19,700 nt of DNA from DATLFP01 sp035540955. GTDB lineage: Bacteria; Actinomycetota; Acidimicrobiia; Acidimicrobiales; CADCSY01. This document shows, one piece after another, positions 5,649 to 12,791 of the stretch; the stretch's first letter is position 1, and every line of letters begins with the position of its first letter. The notes under the pieces are model-generated. The model worked only from the letters and a program-made list of their open reading frames with translations, was not told the DNA's origin and made no database searches. The translations under genes were made by a program, and so were the position numbers. Where the stretch lies: the NCBI GenBank assembly GCA_035540955.1, contig DATLFP010000162.1, positions 1 through 19,700 on the forward strand, given 5' to 3'.

Positions 5649-7082
5649 ATGAGCAAGCACGACAAGGTGTACATCGACGGCGCATGGGTCGCCTCGACCG
5701 GCACCAAGAGCATCGACGTCTACGACTCGACCGACGGCTCCGTCATCGGGAGCATCCCCGAGGGCACCGCCGACGACGTCGACAAGGCCGCCAAGGCCGC
5801 CCGGGCCGCCTTCGACTCCTGGGCCCAGACCTCGCCCGAGGAGCGGGGCAAGTTCTGCACCCGCATCGGCGAGGGCCTCGCCGCCCGGATGGACGAGATC
5901 GCCACCATCGTCACCCGCGAGGCGGGCATGCCCAAGTGGCTGAGCCAGATCGTGCAGGCCGGCCTGCCCATCAACTCCTTCAACACCGCCGGCCAGCTCG
6001 CGGAGACCTACGAGTACGAGTCGACCGTCGGCAACAGCCTCGTGGTGAAGGAGGCGGTCGGCGTGGTCGGCTGCATCACCCCGTGGAACTACCCGCTCCA
6101 CCAGATCGCCGCGAAGGTCGCCTACGCGATGGCCGCTGGCTGCACGGTCGTGCTGAAGCCCTCGGAGATCGCCCCGCTCGACGCCTACATCCTCGCCGAG
6201 GTCGTCCACGACACCGGCCTGCCGGCGGGCGTGTTCAACCTCGTCACCGGCACCGGCCCCGTGGTCGGTGAGGCGATCGCCAGCCACCCGGAGATCGACA
6301 TGGTGTCCTTCACGGGCTCCACCCGCGCCGGCAAGCGCGTCGCCGAGGTGGCGAGCCAGACGCTCAAGCGCGTCGCCCTCGAGCTCGGCGGCAAGTCGGC
6401 CAACATCATCCTCGACGACCTCGACGACGAGGGCTTCGAGAAGTACGTCCGCGATGGCGTCGGCAAGTGCTACCTCAACCAGGGCCAGACGTGCACGGCG
6501 CTCACCCGCATGCTCGTGCCGCAGGCGCGCATGGACGACGCCGCCCGCATCGCCGCCGACGAGGTGCAGACCAAGTTCCAGCCGAAGGATCCCTTCGCCG
6601 ACTTCGCCATGATGGGCCCGCTGTCGAGCCGGGCCCAGGTGGAGCGGGTGACCAGCTACATCCAGAAGGGCATCGAGGAGGGCGCCACCCTCGTCGTGGG
6701 CGGCACCGACAAGCCCGAGGGCGTGAACCCCGACGGCTACTTCGTGCAGCCGACCGTCTTCGCGAACGTCCGCAACGACATGACCATCGCCCAGGAGGAG
6801 ATCTTCGGCCCGGTCCTGTCGATCATCGGCTACGAGGACGAGGACGACGCCGTCCGCATCGCCAACGACAGCGCCTACGGCCTGTCCGGTGGTGTGCAGG
6901 GCGCCGATCCCGAGCGGGCCAAGCAGGTCGCCCGCCGCATCCGCACCGGCCAGATCGAGGTCAACGGCGGCGCCTTCAACCCCGTCGCCCCCTTCGGCGG
7001 CTACAAGAACAGCGGCTACGGCCGGGAGTACGGCGAGCACGGCTTCGAGGAGTTCCTCGAGATCAAGTCGATGCAGCTCTAG
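5649..7082 (+). CDS. NAD(P)-dependent aldehyde dehydrogenase
   Basis: A 477-residue member of the ALDH superfamily, which oxidises an aldehyde to a carboxylic acid in the cytoplasm. Landmarks are TPWNYPL with the oxyanion Asn147, Lys170 in VVLKPSE (cofactor ribose), FTGSTRAGK (221-229), the general base Glu245 in LELGGKS, the nucleophile Cys282 in NQGQTC, EEIFGPV, and the C-terminal PFGGYKNSGYGREYG. The ATG at 5649 is preferred because GGAGGG (5637-5642) lies 6 nt before it; the ATG at 5643 directly abuts that site. The substrate cannot be told from sequence. An operator-like dyad covers the likely promoter. Its TAG stop shares the palindrome CTAG (7079-7082) with the stop of the convergent recQ-like gene. 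Confidence 0.93.
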   Translation: MSKHDKVYIDGAWVASTGTKSIDVYDSTDGSVIGSIPEGTADDVDKAAKAARAAFDSWAQTSPEERGKFCTRIGEGLAARMDEIATIVTREAGMPKWLSQIVQAGLPINSFNTAGQLAETYEYESTVGNSLVVKEAVGVVGCITPWNYPLHQIAAKVAYAMAAGCTVVLKPSEIAPLDAYILAEVVHDTGLPAGVFNLVTGTGPVVGEAIASHPEIDMVSFTGSTRAGKRVAEVASQTLKRVALELGGKSANIILDDLDDEGFEKYVRDGVGKCYLNQGQTCTALTRMLVPQARMDDAARIAADEVQTKFQPKDPFADFAMMGPLSSRAQVERVTSYIQKGIEEGATLVVGGTDKPEGVNPDGYFVQPTVFANVRNDMTIAQEEIFGPVLSIIGYEDEDDAVRIANDSAYGLSGGVQGADPERAKQVARRIRTGQIEVNGGAFNPVAPFGGYKNSGYGREYGEHGFEEFLEIKSMQL

Positions 7083-8824
7083 CGAGCACCACCAGATCCG
7101 CGAAGGGCCGCCCCCCGGGGGCGGCCCTTCGTCATGACCGGCCGGCTCGTGCCAATATCGGGCGACGGCGCGCAGACGGTGTCGAGGAGCCCCCGCTCGA
7201 GCACGAGGTCGAGCGACAGCGTCTTGTAGCCGACGTCGTCGAAGAGCACGACGATCGCGTTGCCCTCGTGGCGGATCACCAGCCCGTCGCCCCAGGCGGC
7301 GTGGCGGACCCGCGACTGCTCGGGGAACGGCGCCTCGCTGGCGGCGACGACCTGAGCGGTGGCGCGGGCGGCGTCGGCGATGCAGCGATCGCAGGAGAAG
7401 CACTCCTCGGCGGCCGGCTCCCCGAAGTAGGTGAGGATGAACCGTCGTCGGCAGCCGCGCGTCTCGGCGTAGGCCCGCATCATGGCGAGGCGCGACTCGT
7501 CGACCCTCGCCCGGGCGCCCTGCGCGGCGGCGGCCCGCGCCATCGCGTCGATCGGGGCCGGCCCGTCCTCGGTGTAGGCGACGGTCCCGTCGGCCGACTG
7601 GCGCACGGCGCCGATGTCCTCCAGGCGGGAGAGCGCCTGGCCCAGCGCCGTCTCGGAGAGATCGAGGGCGGCTCGCACCTCCGTCACCGGCACCGGTCGC
7701 CGGGCCGCCTCCAGCACGGCGGCGACCCGGTGGAGCAGCGCCTCGTCGATCTGGCCGCCGCCGGCGAAGAACTTGCGCAGCCCGAGGTCCTCCTGGCGCC
7801 ACAGCAGGAGGGCGAGCGCCGGCTGGCCGTCGCGCCCCGCCCGCCCCGCCTCCTGGTAGTAGGCGTCGACCGACTCGGGCACGTCGTAGTGGATGACGAA
7901 GCGCACGTCCTGCTTGTCGATGCCCATCCCGAACGCGGTGGTGGCGACGATCACGTCGACGTCGCCCGACATGAACCGCTCCTGCTCGGCGTGCCGTTCG
8001 GCCGGCGCCATGCCCCCGTGGTAGGCCGCCGTCCGCAATCCGGCCCGGGTCGCCAGCAGGTCGGCGATCTCGTGCGTCTGGCGGCGGGTGGCGACGTAGA
8101 CGATGCCGGGGAAGTCGAGGCGGGGGATGGCGGCGATCAGGGCCTCCTCCTTCTCGCGCTCGGTGCGGACGGTGGCGACCTCCAGCCAGAGGCTGGGCCG
8201 GTCGAAGCCCCGCACGATCACCGTCGGGTCCCGCAGGCCGAGACGCTCGACGATCTCGTCCCGCACGACCGGCGACGCGGTGGCGGTGAGGGCCAGCACC
8301 GTCGGCCGGCCGAGGTCCTCGACGGCGGCGCCGAGGCGCAGGTACTCGGGCCGGAAGTCGTGCCCCCACTCGGAGATGCAGTGGGCCTCGTCGACGACGA
8401 ACAGCGACGGCCGGGCCCGCCGCAGCTCGGCTCGGGTCTCGGGGTTGACGAGCTGCTCGGGGGCGACGAACACGAACTCGACCTCGCCGGCGGCGAGCGC
8501 GTGGAACACCCGGCGGCGCTCGCGGGCGCTGATCGTGGAGTTGGCGGCGGCCGCCCCGCCGATGTCGGCCTCGCCGATGGCCTCGACCTGGTCGCGCTGG
8601 AGCGCGATCAGGGGCGACACCACCAGCGTCGGCCCGTCGATGAGGTGCCCGGCGAGCTGGTAGATGGCCGACTTCCCCCAGCCGGTGGGCATGACGACGA
8701 GGCAGTCCCGCCCGGCGAGCAGCGCCTCGACGGCCTCGTCCTGTCCGGGCCGGAGGTCGTCGAGACCCATCCGATCCCGCGCGGCAGCGCGTAGGTCCAC
8801 CCGCCGAATGGGCACCTGCGCCAC
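7079..8824 (-). CDS. RecQ-family ATP-dependent DNA helicase
   Basis: A superfamily 2 helicase of 581 residues, probably unwinding DNA 3'-5' in recombination and repair. Walker A is MPTGWGKS with Lys51 (Trp replaces the usual Gly), followed by DEAH box 145-148 in VDEAHCISEWGHDFRPE, LTATAS (motif III), ATTAFGMGIDK (motif V) and YYQEAGRAGRDG (motif VI). A winged-helix-like segment (about 360-420) precedes the zinc cluster Cys458, Cys475, Cys478 and Cys481, unlike E. coli RecQ, where zinc comes first; no HRDC domain is seen. Residues 505-545 (VRHAAWGDG...VLFDDVGYKTL) resemble the small Tudor-like C-terminal domain of UvrD/PcrA. It starts at GTG 8824 with a weak ribosome-binding site, and the tail is translated through a terminator hairpin. 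It is divergent from mdh. Confidence 0.9.
   Translation of the reverse strand: MAQVPIRRVDLRAAARDRMGLDDLRPGQDEAVEALLAGRDCLVVMPTGWGKSAIYQLAGHLIDGPTLVVSPLIALQRDQVEAIGEADIGGAAAANSTISARERRRVFHALAAGEVEFVFVAPEQLVNPETRAELRRARPSLFVVDEAHCISEWGHDFRPEYLRLGAAVEDLGRPTVLALTATASPVVRDEIVERLGLRDPTVIVRGFDRPSLWLEVATVRTEREKEEALIAAIPRLDFPGIVYVATRRQTHEIADLLATRAGLRTAAYHGGMAPAERHAEQERFMSGDVDVIVATTAFGMGIDKQDVRFVIHYDVPESVDAYYQEAGRAGRDGQPALALLLWRQEDLGLRKFFAGGGQIDEALLHRVAAVLEAARRPVPVTEVRAALDLSETALGQALSRLEDIGAVRQSADGTVAYTEDGPAPIDAMARAAAAQGARARVDESRLAMMRAYAETRGCRRRFILTYFGEPAAEECFSCDRCIADAARATAQVVAASEAPFPEQSRVRHAAWGDGLVIRHEGNAIVVLFDDVGYKTLSLDLVLERGLLDTVCAPSPDIGTSRPVMTKGRPRGAALRGSGGAR
7101..7131. terminator. Bidirectional terminator hairpin between aldehyde dehydrogenase and recQ genes
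   Basis: The two 15-nt arms 7101-7115 and 7117-7131 are perfectly complementary around a central C, giving in practice about 13 bp with a 5-nt loop. It is 18 nt downstream of the aldehyde dehydrogenase stop. For the convergent gene it lies inside the coding sequence, in the last 20 codons. No long T-tract follows. Confidence 0.8.
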
Positions 8825-8876
8825 CTACCCGCGTAACGTCGGCTCGACTCTTTGAACCCCCCGGAGGAGAGACACC

Positions 8877-9869
8877 ATGGCCAAGGAACCCGTCCGCGTC
8901 GCGGTCACCGGAGCCGCCGGGAACATCGGCTACGCCCTCGTCTTCCGGATCGCGTCGGGCGCCATGCTCGGCCCCGACCAGCCGGTGATCCTGCAGATGC
9001 TCGAGATCACGCCGGCCCTCGACGCCCTCAAGGGTGTGGCCATGGAGCTCGACGACTGCGCCTTCCCGCTCCTCGCCGGCACGGTGCTCACCGACGATGC
9101 CGACGAGGCGTTCGGCGACGCCAGCTACGCGCTGCTCGTCGGGTCTCGCCCTCGCACGAAGGGCATGGAGCGGGCCGACCTGCTCGAGGCCAACGGCGCC
9201 ATCTTCACCAAGCAGGGCAAGGCGCTGAGCGACAGCGCCGCCAAGGACGTCAAGGTGCTCGTCGTAGGCAACCCGGCCAACACCAACTGCCTCATCGCCA
9301 TGAACAACGCGCCGGGCATCGACCCTCGCCGGTTCACGGCGATGACGAGGCTCGACCACAACCGGGCCATGTCGCAGATCGCGCGGCGGGCGGGCGCGCA
9401 CAGCTCCGAGGTCACCAAGGTCACCATCTGGGGCAACCACTCGGCCACGCAGTACCCCGACATCTTCCGCGCCGAGGTCAAGGGCCAGCCGGCCGCCGAT
9501 GCCATCGGTGACCGCAGCTGGATCGAGAAGGAGTTCATCCCCACCGTGCAGCAGCGGGGCGCGGCGATCATCGAGGCGCGGGGCTCGTCGAGCGCGGCGT
9601 CCGCGGCCAACGCCGCCATCGACCACGTCCACGACTGGGCGCTCGGCACCGCGAGCAACGACTGGGTGTCGATGGCGGTGCCCTCCGACGGGTCCTACGG
9701 CGTGCCCGAGGGTCTGATCTCGGGATACCCGTGCACCGCGAAGGGCGGCGACTGGTCGATCGTGCAGGGCCTCGACCTCGACGAGTTCTCCCGGCAGCGG
9801 ATCGACGCGTCCGTCGCCGAGCTGGTGGAGGAGCGAGACGCGGTCGCCGGCATGGGGCTCCTCGGCTGA
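8877..9869 (+). CDS. mdh: Malate dehydrogenase (NAD-dependent)
   Basis: This TCA-cycle enzyme interconverts malate and oxaloacetate. At 330 residues it belongs to the group that includes plant cytosolic and actinobacterial MDH. Residues 8-24 form the NAD-binding loop (VAVTGAAGNIGY), and Glu43 ends the second strand, consistent with NAD preference. RPRTKGMERADLL holds substrate arginines 93 and 99. NPANTN follows, and Asp160 (LDHNRA) with His188 (WGNHSATQYPD) form the catalytic relay. GGAGGAGA (8863-8870) lies 6 nt before the ATG. TAACGT (8834-8839) in the 52-nt divergent spacer to recQ is a possible -10 box giving a leader of about 30 nt. The assignment is secure. Confidence 0.97.
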   Translation: MAKEPVRVAVTGAAGNIGYALVFRIASGAMLGPDQPVILQMLEITPALDALKGVAMELDDCAFPLLAGTVLTDDADEAFGDASYALLVGSRPRTKGMERADLLEANGAIFTKQGKALSDSAAKDVKVLVVGNPANTNCLIAMNNAPGIDPRRFTAMTRLDHNRAMSQIARRAGAHSSEVTKVTIWGNHSATQYPDIFRAEVKGQPAADAIGDRSWIEKEFIPTVQQRGAAIIEARGSSSAASAANAAIDHVHDWALGTASNDWVSMAVPSDGSYGVPEGLISGYPCTAKGGDWSIVQGLDLDEFSRQRIDASVAELVEERDAVAGMGLLG

Positions 9870-10249
9870 GCGTCAGCTTCGTCTGGCCCGGCGGCTCGCT
9901 CGTCGCCGGCGAGGGCGGCGTCGAGGTCTGGGTCCACCGCGAGATGGGCAAGCCGGTGGCGGTCATCGAGCGCGACGCGCGCGTCGAGCCCGGGCGCGAC
10001 GTGCGGGGCCCGGGGCTCTGGCTGACGATCACCGAGGAGAGCCTCGGCCACTGGAGCGTCGGCTTCGAGGCCTTCGGGCTCGAGCTCGACGATCCCGACG
10101 ACGTCTTCGGCCTGCCGATCCCCGTCGGCCTCGACCTCGAGTGGGAGGACGATCCGACCGCGGAGGACTGCCGGGTCACCGGCGAGGTCCTCGTGGGCGA
10201 CGCCGTGATCGCCGTCGACGGCCGCGGCCGTCGGGAGACGTCCGCCTGA
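9866..10249 (+). CDS. Unknown small protein overlapping the end of mdh
   Basis: The frame encodes about 127 residues beginning SVSFVWPGGSLVAGEGGVEVWVH and including HWSVGFEAFGLELDD and PVGLDLEWEDD. It is rich in Trp, Val and acidic residues, beta-like, and has no signal peptide or membrane segment; I do not recognise the family. The start is unclear. The CTG at 9866 would overlap the mdh stop in CTGA. The first in-frame GTG is far upstream (9731) inside mdh, and the next ATG is at 9944 (101 residues). Evidence that it is real: the frame turns from Arg-rich shadow sequence into a balanced protein exactly at the mdh stop, and a hairpin follows its TGA. Probably co-transcribed with mdh. Confidence 0.65.
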   Translation: MSVSFVWPGGSLVAGEGGVEVWVHREMGKPVAVIERDARVEPGRDVRGPGLWLTITEESLGHWSVGFEAFGLELDDPDDVFGLPIPVGLDLEWEDDPTAEDCRVTGEVLVGDAVIAVDGRGRRETSA

Positions 10250-10257
10250 GGTCCCAG

Positions 10258-10308
10258 CGTTCTGGGCGGGATCGACCCCCTCCCAGCCCGCGGATCCCGC
10301 CCAGAACG
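10258..10308. terminator. 16-bp inverted repeat downstream of the small unknown gene
   Basis: The arms 10258-10273 and 10293-10308 (core TTCTGGGCGGGATC) are perfectly complementary around a 19-nt loop. It begins 9 nt after the TGA at 10247-10249. An overlapping smaller hairpin CCCAG-CGTT-CTGGG lies at 10253-10266, so alternative folds are possible. No T-tract is present; it is a likely terminator for the mdh unit. Confidence 0.6.
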
Positions 10309-10353
10309 GCGGCAGCGCACCGGAAGTCGCTGTCGTGATCGTTGACCCGTCGC

Positions 10354-10359
10354 TACCGT
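10354..10359 (+). promoter_or_regulatory. Candidate -10 box, leaderless start of the split-barrel gene
   Basis: TACCGT (TAnnnT) lies 7 nt before the GTG at 10367, which has no Shine-Dalgarno sequence. This is the geometry expected if transcription begins at the start codon. No clear -35 was seen. Confidence 0.4.
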
Positions 10360-10366
10360 CGGCGCC

Positions 10367-10963
10367 GTGACCGCCGCTCCGCCCTCCGCCCGCGCCACCG
10401 TGCGGCGTGACGACCGGGGTCGGTACGAGCGGGAGCTCATCGAGGCGATCCTCGACGAGGCGCTCGTGTGCCATGTGGGGATCGTGCAGGACGACGGCTG
10501 GCCGCTCGTGCTGCCGACGCTCCACGTCCGCGACGGCGACGCGCTCTACCTGCACGGCTCGCCGGCGTCGAGGCTGCTCCGGACGGCCAAGAAGGGCGTG
10601 CCGGTGTGCGTCACGGTGATGCTGCTCGACGGCCTCGTCATGGCGCGCTCGGCGTTCCACCACTCGATCAACTACCGCTCGGTGGTCGTGTTCGGCACCG
10701 TCCAGCCGGTCACCGACGGCGCCGAGAAGGCGCGGGTGCTCGACCTGCTCGTCGAGCACGTGCAGGCCGGGCGGGGCGCCGAGTGCCGCCCGCCGACCGA
10801 AGAGGAGCTGCGCAAGACCCTCGTGCTGCGGCTGCCGCTCGACGAGGCGTCGGCCAAGATGCGCGAGGGCGGACCGATCGACGACCCCGACGACCTCGAC
10901 CTGCCGTTCCCGGCAGGCGTGATCCCCGTGAGGAGCGTGCGCGATGAGCTCGTCCGATACTGA
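10367..10963 (+). CDS. Pyridoxamine 5'-phosphate oxidase-like FMN-binding split-barrel protein
   Basis: A 198-residue protein with the split-barrel pattern of the PNPOx-like family: ALVCHVGIVQDDGWPLVLPT (about 36-55), then ALYLHGSPASRLLRTAKKG, VCVTVMLLDGLVMARSAFHHSINYRSVVVFG, and a C-terminal helix region ending near RDELVRY. It resembles the NimA-like or Pyridox_ox_2 branch, which binds FMN or other cofactors; it is not the classical PdxH. The substrate is unknown. The GTG start lacks a ribosome-binding site but follows a possible -10 box, suggesting a leaderless message. Its last 20 nt overlap the start of the MOSC-domain gene, so the two are co-transcribed and probably co-translated. Confidence 0.85.
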   Translation: MTAAPPSARATVRRDDRGRYERELIEAILDEALVCHVGIVQDDGWPLVLPTLHVRDGDALYLHGSPASRLLRTAKKGVPVCVTVMLLDGLVMARSAFHHSINYRSVVVFGTVQPVTDGAEKARVLDLLVEHVQAGRGAECRPPTEEELRKTLVLRLPLDEASAKMREGGPIDDPDDLDLPFPAGVIPVRSVRDELVRY

Positions 10964-11471
10964 GACCGTCGAGTACGACATCGACTACGTGCGGCAGTCG
11001 CCGACCGACGGCGGCAGGCTGACGATGATCGTGCGCCGCCCGGCGCCCGACGAGCGGGAGATCCTCGACGAGGGCGTGCTCGACCGGACGGTCGGCCTCG
11101 TGGGCGACTCGTGGAAGGACCGGGTGAAGGTCGATCCCGACGCCCAGCTCAACATCATGAACGCTCGGGCGATCGAGGTCCTCGCCGCCGACGAGGCGAC
11201 CCGGGCGCTCGCCGGCGATCAGCTCTTCATCGACCTCGACCTGAGCGACGCCAACCTGCCGCCCGGCTCCCGCCTGCGCATCGGCGACGCGGTGATCGAG
11301 ATCACCCCCAAGCCCCACACCGGCTGCGCCAAGTTCGCCGCCCGCTTCGGCGCCGCCGCCACCCGGTTCGTGAACACCGGCGAGGGCAAGCGCCTCCACC
11401 TCCGCGGGGTGTGCGCCAAGGTGATCGAGGGCGGCACCGTCCGCCGCGGCGACCCCGTCACCAAGCTCTAG
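10944..11471 (+). CDS. MOSC-domain protein
   Basis: A 175-residue stand-alone MOSC (molybdenum cofactor sulfurase C-terminal) domain. The motif PHTGCAKFAARFG near residues 124-136 places Cys128 at the conserved cysteine position, and DQLFIDLDLSDANLPPGSRLRIGDAVIEI and FVN match the MOSC barrel core. Family members handle sulfur on the molybdenum cofactor or reduce N-hydroxylated compounds; which applies here cannot be told. AGGAG (10931-10935) lies 8 nt before the ATG, inside the preceding PNPOx-like gene. No other molybdopterin gene is visible. Seven nt after the stop begins the first of two tandem 51-bp palindromes that separate it from the convergent sdh operon. Confidence 0.88.
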   Translation: MSSSDTETVEYDIDYVRQSPTDGGRLTMIVRRPAPDEREILDEGVLDRTVGLVGDSWKDRVKVDPDAQLNIMNARAIEVLAADEATRALAGDQLFIDLDLSDANLPPGSRLRIGDAVIEITPKPHTGCAKFAARFGAAATRFVNTGEGKRLHLRGVCAKVIEGGTVRRGDPVTKL

Positions 11472-11477
11472 ACCCCT

Positions 11478-11528
11478 CGAACCTTGTCGCGCTGACCCGG
11501 TCACGCCGGATCACCGCGACAACCTTCG
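11478..11528. repeat. 51-bp palindromic repeat, copy 2
   Basis: Same length and outer arms as copy 1 at 3828-3878: it begins CGAACCTTGTCGCG and ends CGCGACAACCTTCG, with two arm mismatches (the CC and CC positions). An inner stem TGACCCGG / CCGGATCA closes around TCACG. It follows the stop codon of the MOSC gene by 6 nt and is 10 nt before copy 3. Confidence 0.88.
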
Positions 11529-11538
11529 TCACGGCACT

Positions 11539-11571
11539 CGAACCTTGTCGCGCTCACCCGGTCGCGGCGGA
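11539..11571. repeat. 51-bp palindromic repeat, copy 3, left part
   Basis: First 33 nt of a third copy. The last 15 nt (11557-11571) are the left copy of the IS target duplication. The missing 18 nt are found at 12856-12873; joined, they give a 51-bp palindrome whose 14-bp outer arms are perfectly complementary. Confidence 0.88.
11557..11571. repeat. Target site duplication, left (15 bp)
   Basis: CCCGGTCGCGGCGGA, identical to 12841-12855, directly flanks the terminal TGT of the insertion sequence. The direct repeat can be extended to 18 bp by chance matches with the element's own end bases, so a length of 15-18 bp is possible. The TG...CA termini favour 15. Confidence 0.88.
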
Positions 11572-11623
11572 TGTGAAGTGACATTGCTTCGCTGACAGTC
11601 ATGTGACGGGACATCGCTGACAC
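11572..11623 (+). repeat. Left terminal region of the IS481-family element
   Basis: 52 nt from the TGT tip to GCTGACAC. It holds two GCTGACA-containing motifs; the inner one (11604-11622) matches the right end best. These are probable transposase binding sites. Confidence 0.75.
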
Positions 11624-11651
11624 CTTGATCAGCGCCGGTTACCCCTGGGGG

Positions 11652-12791
11652 ATGGCGCAGAAGGTGGTTCCGATGGAGACCAAGCTGCGGGCGGTGTTCG
11701 CCGCCGGGCTCAAGGGCGTCTCGGTGACGTCGGTGTGCGAGGACCTCGAGATCTCGAGGCAGACGTTCTACAAGTACAAGCGACGATTCGAAGCAGAGGG
11801 GCCGGCCGGGCTGGTGGAGCGGTCGCGGCGGCCGCTGTCGTCGCCTGGGTTGATGGCGGTCGGGCTCGAGGACGAGATCGTGCGGCTGCGCAAGACGCTG
11901 CCGTTGGACAACGGCGCGCAGACGATCGCGTATCACCTCGCCCGGACTGGTGGGGAGGTGCCTCCGGTCCGGACGATCCATCGGGCGTTGGTGCGCCGCG
12001 GGATGGTCGTCGCCCAGCCCGAGAAGCGGCCTCGAGCGTCGTGGCGGCGCTTCGAATGGCCGAGACCGAACGACGCCTGGCAGATCGACGCGACCCGCTG
12101 GGCGCTGCGCTCCGGTCGTGAGGTGTGGGTGATGGACATCCTCGATGACCACTCGCGGCTGTCGATCGCCGCTCGTGTATGCGACGGACCGACCGGAGAC
12201 GCCGCCTGGGACGCCTTCTGCGACGGTGTCAGCCGCCACGGCACCCCGGCGCACGTCATGAGCGACAACGGCACCTGCTTCACCGGACGGTTCCTCTCCG
12301 GCGGCGAAGCCGCCTTCGAACGAGACCTCCGAACCCTCGGCGTGCGCCACCTGCTCTCCTCGCCCGCGCATCCCCAGACCTGCGGGAAGCTCGAACGCTG
12401 GCACCAGACACTCAAGAAGTGGCTCCGAGCCCAGCCGCTCGCACGCACCCACCGCGACCTGCAAAGCCAGCTCGACGACTTCGCCGACTTCTACAACCAC
12501 GACCGACCCCACCGCGCCCTGGCCGGGGACACACCCAGCGAACGATGGGCAGCGTCCCAGTCGGCCACGCCCGGACCGCCCCTGCCCGCCGTCCCCAACG
12601 CCAGCCTTCACACCGTCCAGACCAACAACCTCATCAGCTGGAGCCGGCACCGAATCGCCGTCGGACCCGGCCTCGCCGGCACCCAGCTCCTCGTCATCGC
12701 CCGCGGCGACAACCTCGCTGTCTTCGGCCCGACCGGCCTCATCCGCCGCCTCAGCGTCGACCGCAGCCGCAACTACCAGCCCCGGACCTAG
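11652..12791 (+). CDS. IS481-family transposase
   Basis: A DDE transposase of 379 residues. Residues 1-60 form a helix-turn-helix region (AVFAAGLKGVSVTSVCEDLEISRQTFYKYKRRF), typical of the family's MAQKVVPMETKL start. The rve integrase core carries Asp146 (WQIDATRW), Asp205 (VMSDNGTCF) and Glu248 (GKLERWHQTLKKW), with FYNHDRPHRAL after it. All three catalytic residues are intact and there is no frameshift, so it may be active. The frame is open from TTG 11625, but the ATG at 11652 (or 11673) fits known relatives. The TAG stop touches the right terminal repeat. It is the only gene in the element. Confidence 0.92.
   Translation: MAQKVVPMETKLRAVFAAGLKGVSVTSVCEDLEISRQTFYKYKRRFEAEGPAGLVERSRRPLSSPGLMAVGLEDEIVRLRKTLPLDNGAQTIAYHLARTGGEVPPVRTIHRALVRRGMVVAQPEKRPRASWRRFEWPRPNDAWQIDATRWALRSGREVWVMDILDDHSRLSIAARVCDGPTGDAAWDAFCDGVSRHGTPAHVMSDNGTCFTGRFLSGGEAAFERDLRTLGVRHLLSSPAHPQTCGKLERWHQTLKKWLRAQPLARTHRDLQSQLDDFADFYNHDRPHRALAGDTPSERWAASQSATPGPPLPAVPNASLHTVQTNNLISWSRHRIAVGPGLAGTQLLVIARGDNLAVFGPTGLIRRLSVDRSRNYQPRT

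Noticed and set aside
5628..9632. Very long minus-strand open frame of 1334 codons
   Set aside because: It is antisense or out of frame to the aldehyde dehydrogenase, RecQ and malate dehydrogenase genes, is Arg/Gly/Pro/Ala-rich and has no motif. Long empty frames are expected at this GC content.
9731..9865. GTG start for the small gene inside mdh
   Set aside because: The first 45 residues would be an Arg-rich shadow of MDH. The protein-like sequence begins only at the mdh stop.
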